From: Nitrospinota bacterium
Lineage (GTDB): Bacteria > Nitrospinota_A > UBA7883 > JACRGQ01
Assembly (NCBI GenBank): GCA_029881495.1
Contig: JAOUMJ010000011.1
Location: 1 to 64,000 of the forward strand
Length of the DNA: 64,000 nucleotides
Reading direction: 5' to 3'
The position numbers were made by a program, and so were the translations under genes. A model generated the notes under the pieces. The model worked only from the letters and a program-made list of their open reading frames with translations. It did no database searches and was not told the origin of the DNA. The number at the start of each line of letters is the position of its first letter. The stretch's first letter is position 1. Shown piece after piece: positions 44,789 through 54,064 of this stretch.

Positions 44789-47074
44789 TCATTTTGATGT
44801 CAGGATGAATACGCCATCCCAGTCCTTCGGAGGTTCCTTTAACTGGAAATCAAGCGCACGTTCCAAATAAGTCATTGCAGGGCCATCATTTACGTCAAAT
44901 TCAAGGATTTCGGAAAACTTGTCTACGGCCTTCTTCCATTCTCTCTCCTTGTAATGACCAAGGCCGTCATTATACAAAGTTATTACATTCTGTTTTTTAG
45001 GATCAATTTTTCCCTTGAGACAAATAAGCTCGTATACCGTTATTATTTCCTGTTTTCCAACGACACGCAACCTGTCAATTTCCCTCGAATCGAAGAGGTG
45101 GCCACAGATGTTATGGGTATAGTGGCTTACCATCAGTTCTGTGCCGTAAGGTTTATTGGCTCCTTCAAGCCTTGCGGCGAGGTTTACAGCGTCACCCATC
45201 ATCGTATAATCCATCCTTGTCCTGGAGCCCATGTTGCCTACGACCATGCTTCCGGTATTTATTCCGATCCTCATTCTTAGCTGTGCTTTTCCCTCCTTGG
45301 CCCAATCTTCCCTCATCAGAGCCAGTTTTTCCTGCATCTCGATCGCAGTAAGGCAACACCGTTCCGCATGGTCCTCGAAATCAAGAGGAGCCCCGTAGAA
45401 TGCGATTATGGCGTCCCCCTCGAACTTGTCCACAACCCCATCGTATTTGAGAATGATGTCAGTCATTGCCGTCAGGTAGTCATTCAGGAGCAATACAAGC
45501 TCCTCTGGGGAAAGTTTTTCCGATATTGTAGAAAATCCGGCAACGTCCGAGAAAAAGGCTGTAAGCTCCTTTCTTTGCCCGCCAAGCTGAAGAGCTGCCG
45601 GATCTTTTATAAGCTGATCAATAACGACTGGAGAGAGGTATTGTCCAAATGCGCCCTGAATATACCGCTTCTCCTTTTCTTCCATGATGAATCGGTAGAT
45701 TGCCAGGGAGGCGTATGCGAGGCCAGTTTCGAGAAGAGGCGGAACCGTATGAAAAACCGTGTTATATCTAGTAAAGAGGATATAATGCGCAAGAAGGGAT
45801 ATTACCGCAATAGCAAGAGCTAAACCTCCCCCTGTGACAGCCCCAAGCCTTGGGACGGTAACAAATAAAACGGTTCCTATAAGAACTATACTGATAAAAT
45901 CGATAAGGATATTTGGAACCGGAGGATCCTTAAGAAAACGCTGGTGTATTATGTTATCAATAACCGTTGCGTGGGATTCCACTCCGGGAAAAACCTTGTC
46001 AAAAGGCGTAATCCGTAAATCTTCGATTGCAGTTGCGGTAGGGCCGATCATTACGATCTTTCCGTCAAGTTGCTCAGGCGGAATTTTACGTTCGATTATA
46101 TCTACAATTGAGAGATGCGGGAATGTTCCACCAGGACCGTAATAGTTTATCCACATTTCGCCCATTTCGTTTGTAGGGATTTCAATGTCACCATCCTTGC
46201 TCATAAGCGCGACTTTTTGAATTCCTAGCGGCCCTGTCCAGATAAGTATTGTAGCTTTTAGATATTTTCGCAACACTGTAAATGAAAGAGGGGGGAAGAG
46301 ATAGTCGTCCTCGCCTTCGAGTTCCACCATATCGCGGTATTTCACGATTAATGGAATTTTCCGCACAGAACCGTCCAAGTCTGGCGCAAAGTTGAAATAT
46401 CCCATCCTTTTTGTCGAGTTGGAAATTTTTTCAATAGTTGCTTCAACCGCATACGCCTTTTTCAAGCGCATATTCTTTAGGTCTGTCCCTTCATCCTTCT
46501 TGAGGCCGGAGTATCGGGATTTCGCGACAATATCAAGATAACTCTCCATTTCAGCTTCAGAAAGATGCTCAAGACCTTCTTCGGAGAAGTGGAAAAAATA
46601 GCCTAATACCGCCTTTTTTGACCGTTTGAGCGCATCGAAAAGTTTCTGGTCATTATCAGCATTGTTTTCGATTTCTGCCAATAGACTTTCAATCTTCGAG
46701 TCAGGAATTCCCTCCTCATTCATTTTAGACCTGATACTGTCTAATTGTTCGGGGGTAATCCCTATCTCTGGAGAGGAAAAGACAATATCAAACCCGAATA
46801 CTTTTACGTTATATTCGGTTAGTGCGTCGACAAGATCCGCTATTACGGTTCTCTTCCAGGGCCATCTGCCGAGTTTATCAATACTTTTCTCATCGATAGT
46901 GGCAATCGCAACTTCGTTTCCTGGTACAAGTTCGCCGCGAACATTGAAAAAGGCGTCCTGCATAAGGAGTTCCAGTCTCCCCATGAACCGAGGAGAGAAG
47001 AGGTAGGAAACCATTACAAGGATTGTGATAGCGACAGTAATGGAGAGGTTGTTCAGCTGAATGAATTTTTTCAT
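44789..47074 (-). CDS. CHASE2-domain class III adenylate/guanylate cyclase
   Basis: 761 residues: an N-terminal TM, a periplasmic CHASE2 sensor (about 35-345, MQDAFFNVRG, ATIDEKSIDKLGRWPW, FGFDIVFS), three TM helices (about 350-440), and a class III cyclase domain (about 495-685). Metal-binding aspartates lie in FFSDVAGFS and KFEGDAIIAFYG; DYTMMGDAVNLAARLE contains the substrate- and transition-state-contacting residues. The C-terminus has a short TPR-like stretch (YKEREWKKAVDKFSEIL). It should make cAMP or cGMP in response to a periplasmic cue. First gene of a three-gene operon convergent with the OmpA-barrel gene. Confidence 0.88.
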   Translation of the reverse strand: MKKFIQLNNLSITVAITILVMVSYLFSPRFMGRLELLMQDAFFNVRGELVPGNEVAIATIDEKSIDKLGRWPWKRTVIADLVDALTEYNVKVFGFDIVFSSPEIGITPEQLDSIRSKMNEEGIPDSKIESLLAEIENNADNDQKLFDALKRSKKAVLGYFFHFSEEGLEHLSEAEMESYLDIVAKSRYSGLKKDEGTDLKNMRLKKAYAVEATIEKISNSTKRMGYFNFAPDLDGSVRKIPLIVKYRDMVELEGEDDYLFPPLSFTVLRKYLKATILIWTGPLGIQKVALMSKDGDIEIPTNEMGEMWINYYGPGGTFPHLSIVDIIERKIPPEQLDGKIVMIGPTATAIEDLRITPFDKVFPGVESHATVIDNIIHQRFLKDPPVPNILIDFISIVLIGTVLFVTVPRLGAVTGGGLALAIAVISLLAHYILFTRYNTVFHTVPPLLETGLAYASLAIYRFIMEEKEKRYIQGAFGQYLSPVVIDQLIKDPAALQLGGQRKELTAFFSDVAGFSTISEKLSPEELVLLLNDYLTAMTDIILKYDGVVDKFEGDAIIAFYGAPLDFEDHAERCCLTAIEMQEKLALMREDWAKEGKAQLRMRIGINTGSMVVGNMGSRTRMDYTMMGDAVNLAARLEGANKPYGTELMVSHYTHNICGHLFDSREIDRLRVVGKQEIITVYELICLKGKIDPKKQNVITLYNDGLGHYKEREWKKAVDKFSEILEFDVNDGPAMTYLERALDFQLKEPPKDWDGVFILTSK

Positions 47075-47549
47075 TAACCCCCACCCAAATCATGAAAACA
47101 TAAAAATCACCTGACAAACTTCTTGTTTGTTAAACCTAAGTATACCTCAGTTACAGTGATATAATCCAACATAGTTTCAATACATTAGGTTGATATTTGC
47201 AACTATTTTGGCTAGGTATCAATTTTCAAGGAAATTAACAAGAAGCGCAAAGATGTTATTACCTCAATAAAAACAAAGAGATAGGAAAAGGCAATGACCC
47301 GGAAGATAATTTTTCTTTTGTTTGAAAACAAAATGCAATATTACGATATGTTACATCTCAAATCGTTCCAATAAAGCTTCAAGTCATATCTCAAATTGAA
47401 TATATACAGAATTTAGGTATTGCTTATTCTCTTTCATAGCGAAGTAATTTGATTACATTTTTGAAAACATTAAGGCCAATGTACGGAATTTTGACGCTCC
47501 ATTTTCCTGATTTTGGGATTTTCCAAAGGATGCTATATAATAAGACATT
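47075..47549. other. 475-bp AT-rich divergent intergenic region
   Basis: Lies between the divergent cyclase operon and the 15-residue-repeat gene. It holds an inverted repeat ACAAAC-TTCTT-GTTTGT at 47114-47130 upstream of the cyclase and a promoter at 47513-47541 listed separately. I found no plausible coding frame. Confidence 0.5.
47513..47541 (+). promoter_or_regulatory. Promoter of the 15-residue-repeat gene, likely leaderless mRNA
   Basis: TTGGGA, 17 bases, then a perfect TATAAT ending at 47541. Transcription would start at about 47548, two bases from the ATG at 47550. No Shine-Dalgarno sequence lies at useful distance, consistent with a leaderless transcript. Confidence 0.45.
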
Positions 47550-49211
47550 ATGGGTTTTAATGCATTGCAAAAGCGGAGTAGATTATTCGTGACCGTCATA
47601 GCTTTGACTATCGGTATTTTCACTGTTACATTTTCGTACTCAGCTGAAGGCGATGCAAAAGCCACTTCAAAAACTGAAAACAAGGATGAGACAAGGCGAA
47701 GGGAGTTTCAGGAAAATATTGATAAAGCATATCTGGACTCTTTTGCCGAGGCGGTAAAGAAAGACGCAAAGTATGCTACGGAATTGGCTCGGCTAGCCGC
47801 CCAATCTTCGCCCCATCTAGCCTCCGAAATAGCGGCTCGAGCTGCGGAAGTAGCTCCCTCGCAGGCTGAAAGGATAGTGTCGGTAATGGTAACGGAATAT
47901 CCTGATCTGGCATTAAAAACGGTCTTTTCCGTTTCCATGAAGGTTCCCGGGAGTGCCTGGAAAATCGGGGCCGCAGCTGCGGGCATACGAAAAGATATTG
48001 CCTCCCAAATAGCCGCAGCGGTGACATCAGTATCGCCAAAGCAGGCAACATTAATTGCTGTAACGGTAACGAAAGAGGTTCCCAGCGAGGCGGTTGGCAT
48101 TGCATCCGCGGTGGCGACGAAATCACCAGAGAGTGCAGCAAGCGTTGCAAGCGCCATCTCGAAGGTGTTCCCTGACAGCTCTGTAGAATTGGCAGGGAAG
48201 ATGTCAAAGATAAATCCCAATGATTCCCCAACTATCGTTGCGGAGATAACAAAAAATAATCCGGAAAGCGCGGCGGAGATAGCCGCCTCAGCGGCCAAGA
48301 ACGCCCCAGGGAAGGAATCAATGATTGCCGCGGCGGCGACCATCAATTCCCCGAATCTTGCGCCAAGGATTGCCACTTCAGTTGCTGAAGTAAATCCGAA
48401 TGCTACCCTTAAGATTGCCGCATATTTGGCAAAAGTAAATCCGGCCTCCGCCAAAAGTGTAAATTCCGCGCTTGGTAATTTCGCCCCGAATTTAAAGGGG
48501 AGACTGGATAGTATGCTTGCAAAAACCGGAAAGGAAACGAGGATAGAAAGGGCCAAGACGTTAAGAAAGACACTTCCACCCAGTGTAATCGCGACCATTC
48601 AAGAGGCCGCGCAGACAAGGAACAGGGATGTTATGAAGTACGCTATTCGAATTGCCATTAAGAAATACCCGGATCTATCCGTAGATATTGCAAAATTGGC
48701 CGCGATCTACTCCAGGGGGATGGCAGAAGAGATAGCCTTTACTGTGGCACAGTTAGCTCCAAAAGATGCGGCAGGTATCGCTTCGGCAGTCGCCGAGATT
48801 GCACCGGAAAAAGCGGTAGCAATAGCCACATATGCCACTAGGGCAAATCCTAAACTGGCGGCGGAGATTGCCGAATCCGTTGCTGTAGTTGTGCCCGAGA
48901 AAGCCGCCGAGATAGCCGGAGAGGTTGCGAAGATTTCGCCAACAATGGCTGTGCAAATCGCCTCCAGAGTATCAAAAGCCTTGCCAGGAAATACGGTGCA
49001 GGTTGTCGGGAGCGTAGCTGCCGCTGTACCTTCGGCGGCAACGGAAATTGTTACCACTCTCTCAGCTGAACATCCGGAATTAGTCAGTGAAATAATAACA
49101 GTGGCATTTGGGCCAAGTCCTGAAAATGTTGCCAGTGGTGAAGGTGTAGTCGCAGAGCTTGAGATGGTAGGAATTGAAAATCCGGCTCAGGATATTGCGA
49201 GCGCTGAGTAA
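47550..49211 (+). CDS. Exported protein built of ~25 fifteen-residue Ala-rich repeats
   Basis: 553 residues. A signal peptide is visible (VTVIALTIGIFTVTF, cleavage near SYSAEG). From residue about 72 to 312 and again 374 to 523 the chain is a strict 15-residue repeat of the form P-x-x-A-x-x-I-A-x-x-V-A-x-x-x, for example PSEAVGIASAVATKS, PESAASVASAISKVF and PEKAAEIAGEVAKIS. Proline starts almost every unit, so each is probably one helix turned by the proline, stacking into a solenoid or long amphipathic rod. A 61-residue charged spacer (RIERAKTLRKT) separates the two blocks. I know no named family with this repeat. It heads a run of plus-strand polysaccharide-export genes, so a matrix or export-scaffold role is a guess. 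Confidence 0.75.
   Translation: MGFNALQKRSRLFVTVIALTIGIFTVTFSYSAEGDAKATSKTENKDETRRREFQENIDKAYLDSFAEAVKKDAKYATELARLAAQSSPHLASEIAARAAEVAPSQAERIVSVMVTEYPDLALKTVFSVSMKVPGSAWKIGAAAAGIRKDIASQIAAAVTSVSPKQATLIAVTVTKEVPSEAVGIASAVATKSPESAASVASAISKVFPDSSVELAGKMSKINPNDSPTIVAEITKNNPESAAEIAASAAKNAPGKESMIAAAATINSPNLAPRIATSVAEVNPNATLKIAAYLAKVNPASAKSVNSALGNFAPNLKGRLDSMLAKTGKETRIERAKTLRKTLPPSVIATIQEAAQTRNRDVMKYAIRIAIKKYPDLSVDIAKLAAIYSRGMAEEIAFTVAQLAPKDAAGIASAVAEIAPEKAVAIATYATRANPKLAAEIAESVAVVVPEKAAEIAGEVAKISPTMAVQIASRVSKALPGNTVQVVGSVAAAVPSAATEIVTTLSAEHPELVSEIITVAFGPSPENVASGEGVVAELEMVGIENPAQDIASAE
47763..49118 (+). repeat. Two blocks of 45-bp coding repeats
   Basis: About 16 units in the first block and 10 in the second, each coding 15 residues. 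The DNA copies are well diverged, unlike the 66-bp repeats at 37.7-39.7 kb, so the protein pattern is old and under selection. Confidence 0.8.
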
Positions 49212-49238
49212 GAATTGGTTGACTGAGGATAGAACGAG

Positions 49239-50489
49239 TTGAAGCCCGGTTTCCAGCATCCGGCCAGGAATCCGGGCTCATTTATTGGAGTATTTGTATT
49301 GATTGCTGTTTATTTTTTTATGATTCGGGTAACACCGCTGGCAGAATCAGCGATGCTTGACGAATTACGGACAAAAGGGATTTCAGCTGGCGGTTTTGCG
49401 ATATTTCCCAATCTTAAACTTGGTTATTTGACAGACAGCAACATTTACTCCGAAGAACAAAATCCAACCGGCGACAGCATAACGAAGATCTCACCAAGTT
49501 TGCTGTTCCAGACAAACTGGTCCAGGCACCGCCTTTACTTGCAAGGAGGCGGGGACATGTTTTCATACCAGCAGAATCCTGCTGAAAATCATACGGATGT
49601 CAATGCCAGCACCGGAGTAAAATTGGACATCACCTCGCAGACATCCTTCCTGACAAATTACATGATGAATCAGTTATCCGAAGATCGAGGGTCTCCTGAC
49701 GATGCAAAAGGAAAAAGACCCACAAAATACGGCTTGAATGCGATTGATTTATTGATTGAGCGAAAAGGGGGAATTCTTTCCATAGGCATCGACGGTGGAG
49801 TAAAGACTTTCATCTACGAAGATACAGAAACATCTGCAGGAATAATTGACAACGCAGACAGAGACAGGACTGAAAATACAGCCTCCGTAAAACTAGGATT
49901 TCAATTTCATCCCGGTTTTCACTTCGTAATAAAGAACGGTATCAACCAGCGCATCTACGCGACAGAAAAGGATGATAACGGGTATAACAGGCATTCAACA
50001 GGAAATGATATCAGCGCCGGTATGAGGTTCGATTTTGGCGGGCCTCTTTCAACCGAACTTTTGTTTGGTCAATGGACTCAAATATACGAAGATACCAGGT
50101 TTCCGAAAACAACAGGGGTCTCCTATTCAGGCATATTGTCATGGAGCCCGACACGCTTGACCGCAATAAACTCAATTTTGAAAAGAACTGTCGAAGAAAC
50201 GACCTTAGACAAATCATCAGGTATCTTCACTAGCAATTTGTCTCTTGAAATTCAGCACTCTATTCTTAGAACCGTGGTATTCAACCTTGGAATAGCAGGG
50301 AGTGTGATGGAATTTCAGCAAACCGGGCGAGTCGACAACCTGACAATACCAGAAATCGGCATAAGGTATCTAACAAACAGATATCTCCATCTAAAACTTG
50401 GATACGCTCAGAAGAGCAAAGTCTCCACTGAAAAAGGCGCGGGTTTTGAAAAAGCAGAAGTCAAATTTTCAATCATAGGGCGCATATGA
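49239..50489 (+). CDS. Outer-membrane beta-barrel protein of a polysaccharide locus
   Basis: 416 residues with a TTG start (GAGGA about 8 bases ahead). A hydrophobic export segment (FIGVFVLIAVYFFMIRV) precedes a long stretch of alternating beta-strands: PNLKLGYLTDSNIYSEE, ISPSLLFQTNWSRHRLYLQG, ending KAEVKFSIIGRI. The pattern fits the BBP2-type outer-membrane barrel family often found beside exopolysaccharide genes. The last codons overlap the wza start by four bases (ATGA). Confidence 0.7.
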   Translation: MKPGFQHPARNPGSFIGVFVLIAVYFFMIRVTPLAESAMLDELRTKGISAGGFAIFPNLKLGYLTDSNIYSEEQNPTGDSITKISPSLLFQTNWSRHRLYLQGGGDMFSYQQNPAENHTDVNASTGVKLDITSQTSFLTNYMMNQLSEDRGSPDDAKGKRPTKYGLNAIDLLIERKGGILSIGIDGGVKTFIYEDTETSAGIIDNADRDRTENTASVKLGFQFHPGFHFVIKNGINQRIYATEKDDNGYNRHSTGNDISAGMRFDFGGPLSTELLFGQWTQIYEDTRFPKTTGVSYSGILSWSPTRLTAINSILKRTVEETTLDKSSGIFTSNLSLEIQHSILRTVVFNLGIAGSVMEFQQTGRVDNLTIPEIGIRYLTNRYLHLKLGYAQKSKVSTEKGAGFEKAEVKFSIIGRI

Positions 50490-51079
50490 AATTAACTGTT
50501 ATAAAAAGCTGTTTTAACACACAGCCTGGCAAAAAGAGGGCAGGTCTGAGCGTGATTTTGTGCGCTGTATTTGCTTTCATGGATGTATCAATCGCTCTCG
50601 GAGCCGGAGCATCTTCCACAATGGATGTTTACAACCTGGGTTCTGGAGACAAAATAAGGATAACCGTATTCGGTCACGCTGATCTCTCCGGAGAATTTCT
50701 GGTGGACGATACAGGGGCGATTTCCATGCCACTAATAGGTTCGGTTTTATGCGGCGGTCTGACAATAAGAGAGCTTGAAAAAACTATCATTCGCGAACTT
50801 AAAGACGGGTATCTGGTAAATCCAAGCGTGAATGTCGAAGTCGTTAAATTCAGGCCATTTTACATTATTGGCGAAGTTGCAAAGCCAGGGAGTTACCCCT
50901 ACATAAGCGGCATGACGGTTTTTAATGCTGTCGCTTTGGCGGGTGGTTTTACGAGCCGCGCAAAAAAAAGCGAAGTAATGATCTCAAGAGGAGGGGGCAA
51001 GGCAAAAGAGGTAAAGTTGAAATCTGAAACCGTTGTCTTGCCTGGAGATATTATTGAAATTCCCGAACGGTTTTTTTGA
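50486..51079 (+). CDS. Polysaccharide export protein (Wza/GumB family)
   Basis: 197 residues: a signal peptide (AGLSVILCAVFAFMDVSIALG), the poly-export domain (YNLGSGDKIRITVFGHADLS, DDTGAISMPLIGSV), and one SLBB domain (FYIIGEVAKPGSYPYISGMT, NAVALAGGF). It lacks a lipobox cysteine and the C-terminal pore helix of Wza, so it is a short periplasmic/outer-membrane export component. It precedes wzc by 28 bases. Confidence 0.88.
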   Translation: MKLTVIKSCFNTQPGKKRAGLSVILCAVFAFMDVSIALGAGASSTMDVYNLGSGDKIRITVFGHADLSGEFLVDDTGAISMPLIGSVLCGGLTIRELEKTIIRELKDGYLVNPSVNVEVVKFRPFYIIGEVAKPGSYPYISGMTVFNAVALAGGFTSRAKKSEVMISRGGGKAKEVKLKSETVVLPGDIIEIPERFF

Positions 51080-51107
51080 ATTTAAATTATTAGAAGGACT
51101 TTAAACT

Positions 51108-53342
51108 ATGGTAATCAAGGGGACACACTATCCGATGTATCCGGCTACGCATGGTCTTCATGATCAGGAGGAATTGGATCTTCAATCGCTCATTGGTCTG
51201 TTAAGGCGCCGGAAATATATGATATTAGGTACGATGCTGCTCGTTACAATATCGGCATTTCTTGTAGTGTCTCAAATGACGCCAAGATATACTGCTGAAG
51301 CCGGATTGTTGATAGAAAATAAACAGTTAAGGGTCATGAATATCGAATCGATATTTTCTTCCGTTATAAACCTTGACAGGGAAAAAATGATTCTCACTTC
51401 AACAGTATTGTCAGAGAGAGTCGTTGAAAAGGGGAATTTACTCCGCTATAAGGAATTCAATCCACAGCCGGGAGAGAAATATTCCGTTTTGAATCCTCGC
51501 AAGTACATTCCAAGGGAATGGATAGAAGCTCTTATAGGCAAAGAGTCCGATTTGGAAAAAGGCGAAATGACGGAATATGAGAAAAAAATCAGAGCTTCCG
51601 AGATATTGCGTAATAGTCTTGAAATCAATCATAAGGACAATTCAGGACTTCTAAAAGTCCGGGTTACATCGGAATCTCCTGAAGCTGCGGCAATCGCCAC
51701 GAATCAGCTTTTGCAAGAATATATAGGTGAGATGATGGAATCCCGCTATCAGGGGACAAAACAGGCTTCAAAATGGCTAAATGATACCATGGAAGAGTAT
51801 AAAGAGAAAGTGCAGGAATCAGAAAACGCCGTTGAGGAGTACAAGAGAGAGATTGGACTCACTGAAAGCGGAGGTGAATCCATATATACACAACAACATT
51901 CCCAACACAGTTCTCAATTTATGAATGCTAAAAATGCGCGTCTCGATATGGAAGCCAGGATCAGCCAAGTGCGAAAAGCGCTTAAATCCGGTAATCTGGA
52001 AGCGGCGCCAGTCGAGGTACGCACATCTCCGCTTTTACAGAATCTGTACCTGAACAATTCCAAAATATCTTCAAAAATATCCGAATTGTCCACAATATAC
52101 GGACCAAAACATCCGGTGATGATAAATGCCATGGCTGAAAAGACAAAGGTGCAGGATGAAATTGTACAGGAGATAAAAAAAATAGCCTTCAGTCTGGAAT
52201 CGGAATATGAAGTTGCCAAAAAGAAAGAGCTGACAATGAAAATGGCGATGGATGAATTCCAGGAAAAGATCGGCACTTTTAAAAAATATGAGATTGAGTT
52301 AAGAGCACTGGAAAGGGAAGCGAAAGCGAACAGGGGACTTTACGAATCTTTTCTTACTCGTTACAAAGAAGTTAATTCGCAACCCGATATACAGGATATA
52401 GACGCAAAAATAATTTATGAGGCTACTCCGCCAACAACAAAATCCTTTCCAAGAACAAGGCTGATCATTATGATGGCATTTGTATTTTCCATCGCGATAG
52501 GCGTCTTTTTTGGATTCCTTATGGATAATCTGGAATCAGGTTACGTCAACGTGGAACAGGTAGAGCATATGACAGGCGTGAAAACCATAGGGCTGGTTCC
52601 ATATTTGGAATCTAACGGGCCCATTCCTCAAAAACCGTCGGATTATATTTTGGAAAATCCAAAATCTATTTATGGTGAATCTCTTTACAATATCAGAACC
52701 GCTCTGACAATGATAAAGGAAAATAAGTCCTCGAAGGTATTTCTTGTATCATCCGCGGAACCAGGTGAGGGAAAAACTTCCTTTGTAGTGTCCTTGTCCA
52801 GGATTGCCGCAAAGTACGGAGATAAGGTTGTTGTAGTCGATTGCGATTTGAGAAAACCAAAGATCCAAAAAGCAATGACTGGCGCAAAATGGGTAGGGAT
52901 TGCGGACTATCTGTACGGCGACAAGGAGCTGGAAGAGGTGATCAGTAAAGACGTAACCGGCGCTGATTTTATTTCTGTTGGCAGGCCATTTGAAGGGGGG
53001 GCGGCTGATGTGCTCGCTTCCGACAAAATGAAGGAACTTGTCGCCAAACTGCGCGAGATTTACGATATAGTGATTCTAGATACTCCGCCAGTATTGGTAG
53101 TTTCGGATGCTTTGGTTTTAAGCAAACTTGTAGACAAGACCATGTACGTCGTTAAATGGGGAAAAACAAGACGTGAAGCTGTCAACAAAGGGATAAAAGT
53201 TATAAGCAGTACTATTGAAGATGAAAATACTCTTGGCATTGTGCTTACGCAAGTAAATCTAAAAAAATACCCGCTCTACGATTACGGGTCGCACGGATAT
53301 TACAACCCTAAAATATACGAGTATTATAAGGGGTACTCATAA
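51108..53342 (+). CDS. Wzc-type chain-length regulator with BY-kinase domain
   Basis: 744 residues. TM1 (about 37-57), a long periplasmic Wzz-type coiled coil (about 60-440), TM2 (about 448-470), then a cytoplasmic bacterial tyrosine kinase: Walker A SSAEPGEGKTSFVVSL, Walker A' VVVVDCDLRKPK, Walker B IVILDTPPVLVVSD. The C-terminus is a tyrosine cluster (YPLYDYGSHGYYNPKIYEYY), the usual autophosphorylation site. It controls polysaccharide polymerisation and export with Wza. Confidence 0.93.
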   Translation: MVIKGTHYPMYPATHGLHDQEELDLQSLIGLLRRRKYMILGTMLLVTISAFLVVSQMTPRYTAEAGLLIENKQLRVMNIESIFSSVINLDREKMILTSTVLSERVVEKGNLLRYKEFNPQPGEKYSVLNPRKYIPREWIEALIGKESDLEKGEMTEYEKKIRASEILRNSLEINHKDNSGLLKVRVTSESPEAAAIATNQLLQEYIGEMMESRYQGTKQASKWLNDTMEEYKEKVQESENAVEEYKREIGLTESGGESIYTQQHSQHSSQFMNAKNARLDMEARISQVRKALKSGNLEAAPVEVRTSPLLQNLYLNNSKISSKISELSTIYGPKHPVMINAMAEKTKVQDEIVQEIKKIAFSLESEYEVAKKKELTMKMAMDEFQEKIGTFKKYEIELRALEREAKANRGLYESFLTRYKEVNSQPDIQDIDAKIIYEATPPTTKSFPRTRLIIMMAFVFSIAIGVFFGFLMDNLESGYVNVEQVEHMTGVKTIGLVPYLESNGPIPQKPSDYILENPKSIYGESLYNIRTALTMIKENKSSKVFLVSSAEPGEGKTSFVVSLSRIAAKYGDKVVVVDCDLRKPKIQKAMTGAKWVGIADYLYGDKELEEVISKDVTGADFISVGRPFEGGAADVLASDKMKELVAKLREIYDIVILDTPPVLVVSDALVLSKLVDKTMYVVKWGKTRREAVNKGIKVISSTIEDENTLGIVLTQVNLKKYPLYDYGSHGYYNPKIYEYYKGYS

Positions 53343-53407
53343 TAGATAGTCGCGAGTTCCCAAAGGAGAATTCTACCGAGTTACTGGTTGTTTTCATTAT
53401 AGCCCTT

Positions 53408-54055
53408 TTGATCATATGGTTTTCGGTGTTCAGGATGCTGGAGGGAATCATCCTCTTTCCAGCCGAGCCGGGGTTAAGCGTTATAAGGGAGGGGGGCGAG
53501 GTCTCAAACGAAAAGCTCGACTACCTGATAACGAGGTTGCAGACAGTCGCAGGTATTTCTCCCAATTACAATATCCATAATTTATTAGGACACCTGTACG
53601 GTATAAAGGGGATGCAAGCCGGAGTTTCAGAAGAGGAAACTTCTCTTCTGAATGAATTGGCAATCGAAAACATGGTGAAAGGTTTATCACACGCTCCTGC
53701 AAGCCCTTATCCATGGGCAAGGTATGCTCAATTGGAAATTCTGAAAGGGGATATCGCAAAAGCCGCAAAAGGGATTAAAGTTTCCTATATGAATGGATTT
53801 TACGACGATAGGCTATTTTTGCCTCGCCTGAAGATCGCGTTATCTGCCTTCAACGAGATAGATCATGAAGGCAGGGATATAGTAAAGAGACAGATTATCT
53901 TAGGGATGGAAGATAATCCGAAAGAAATTGTAAGAGTAGCCTGGGGGAACAGAAATATTCTTCCGATCATAAGGAATTTATTGGCGGAACAGCCAGATCA
54001 TCTGAAGAAATTCAATGAGATGTATAATCCATTTTCGAGTAGCGGGGATAGCTAG
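53408..54055 (+). CDS. Small membrane-anchored protein of the polysaccharide locus
   Basis: 215 residues from a TTG at 53408, but this start cuts into a hydrophobic segment. The frame is open from 53330, and codons upstream extend the TM helix (TELLVVFIIALLIIWF). AAAGGAG at 53362-53368 has no standard start codon at good distance, so the true start is unclear; an unusual codon (CTG at 53384 or ATA overlapping the wzc stop) is possible. The rest is soluble and helical, TPR-like in places (ARYAQLEILKGDIAKAAKGI). No family recognised; co-directional with wzc. Confidence 0.55.
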   Translation: MIIWFSVFRMLEGIILFPAEPGLSVIREGGEVSNEKLDYLITRLQTVAGISPNYNIHNLLGHLYGIKGMQAGVSEEETSLLNELAIENMVKGLSHAPASPYPWARYAQLEILKGDIAKAAKGIKVSYMNGFYDDRLFLPRLKIALSAFNEIDHEGRDIVKRQIILGMEDNPKEIVRVAWGNRNILPIIRNLLAEQPDHLKKFNEMYNPFSSSGDS

Positions 54056-54064
54056 TAACTCGAT

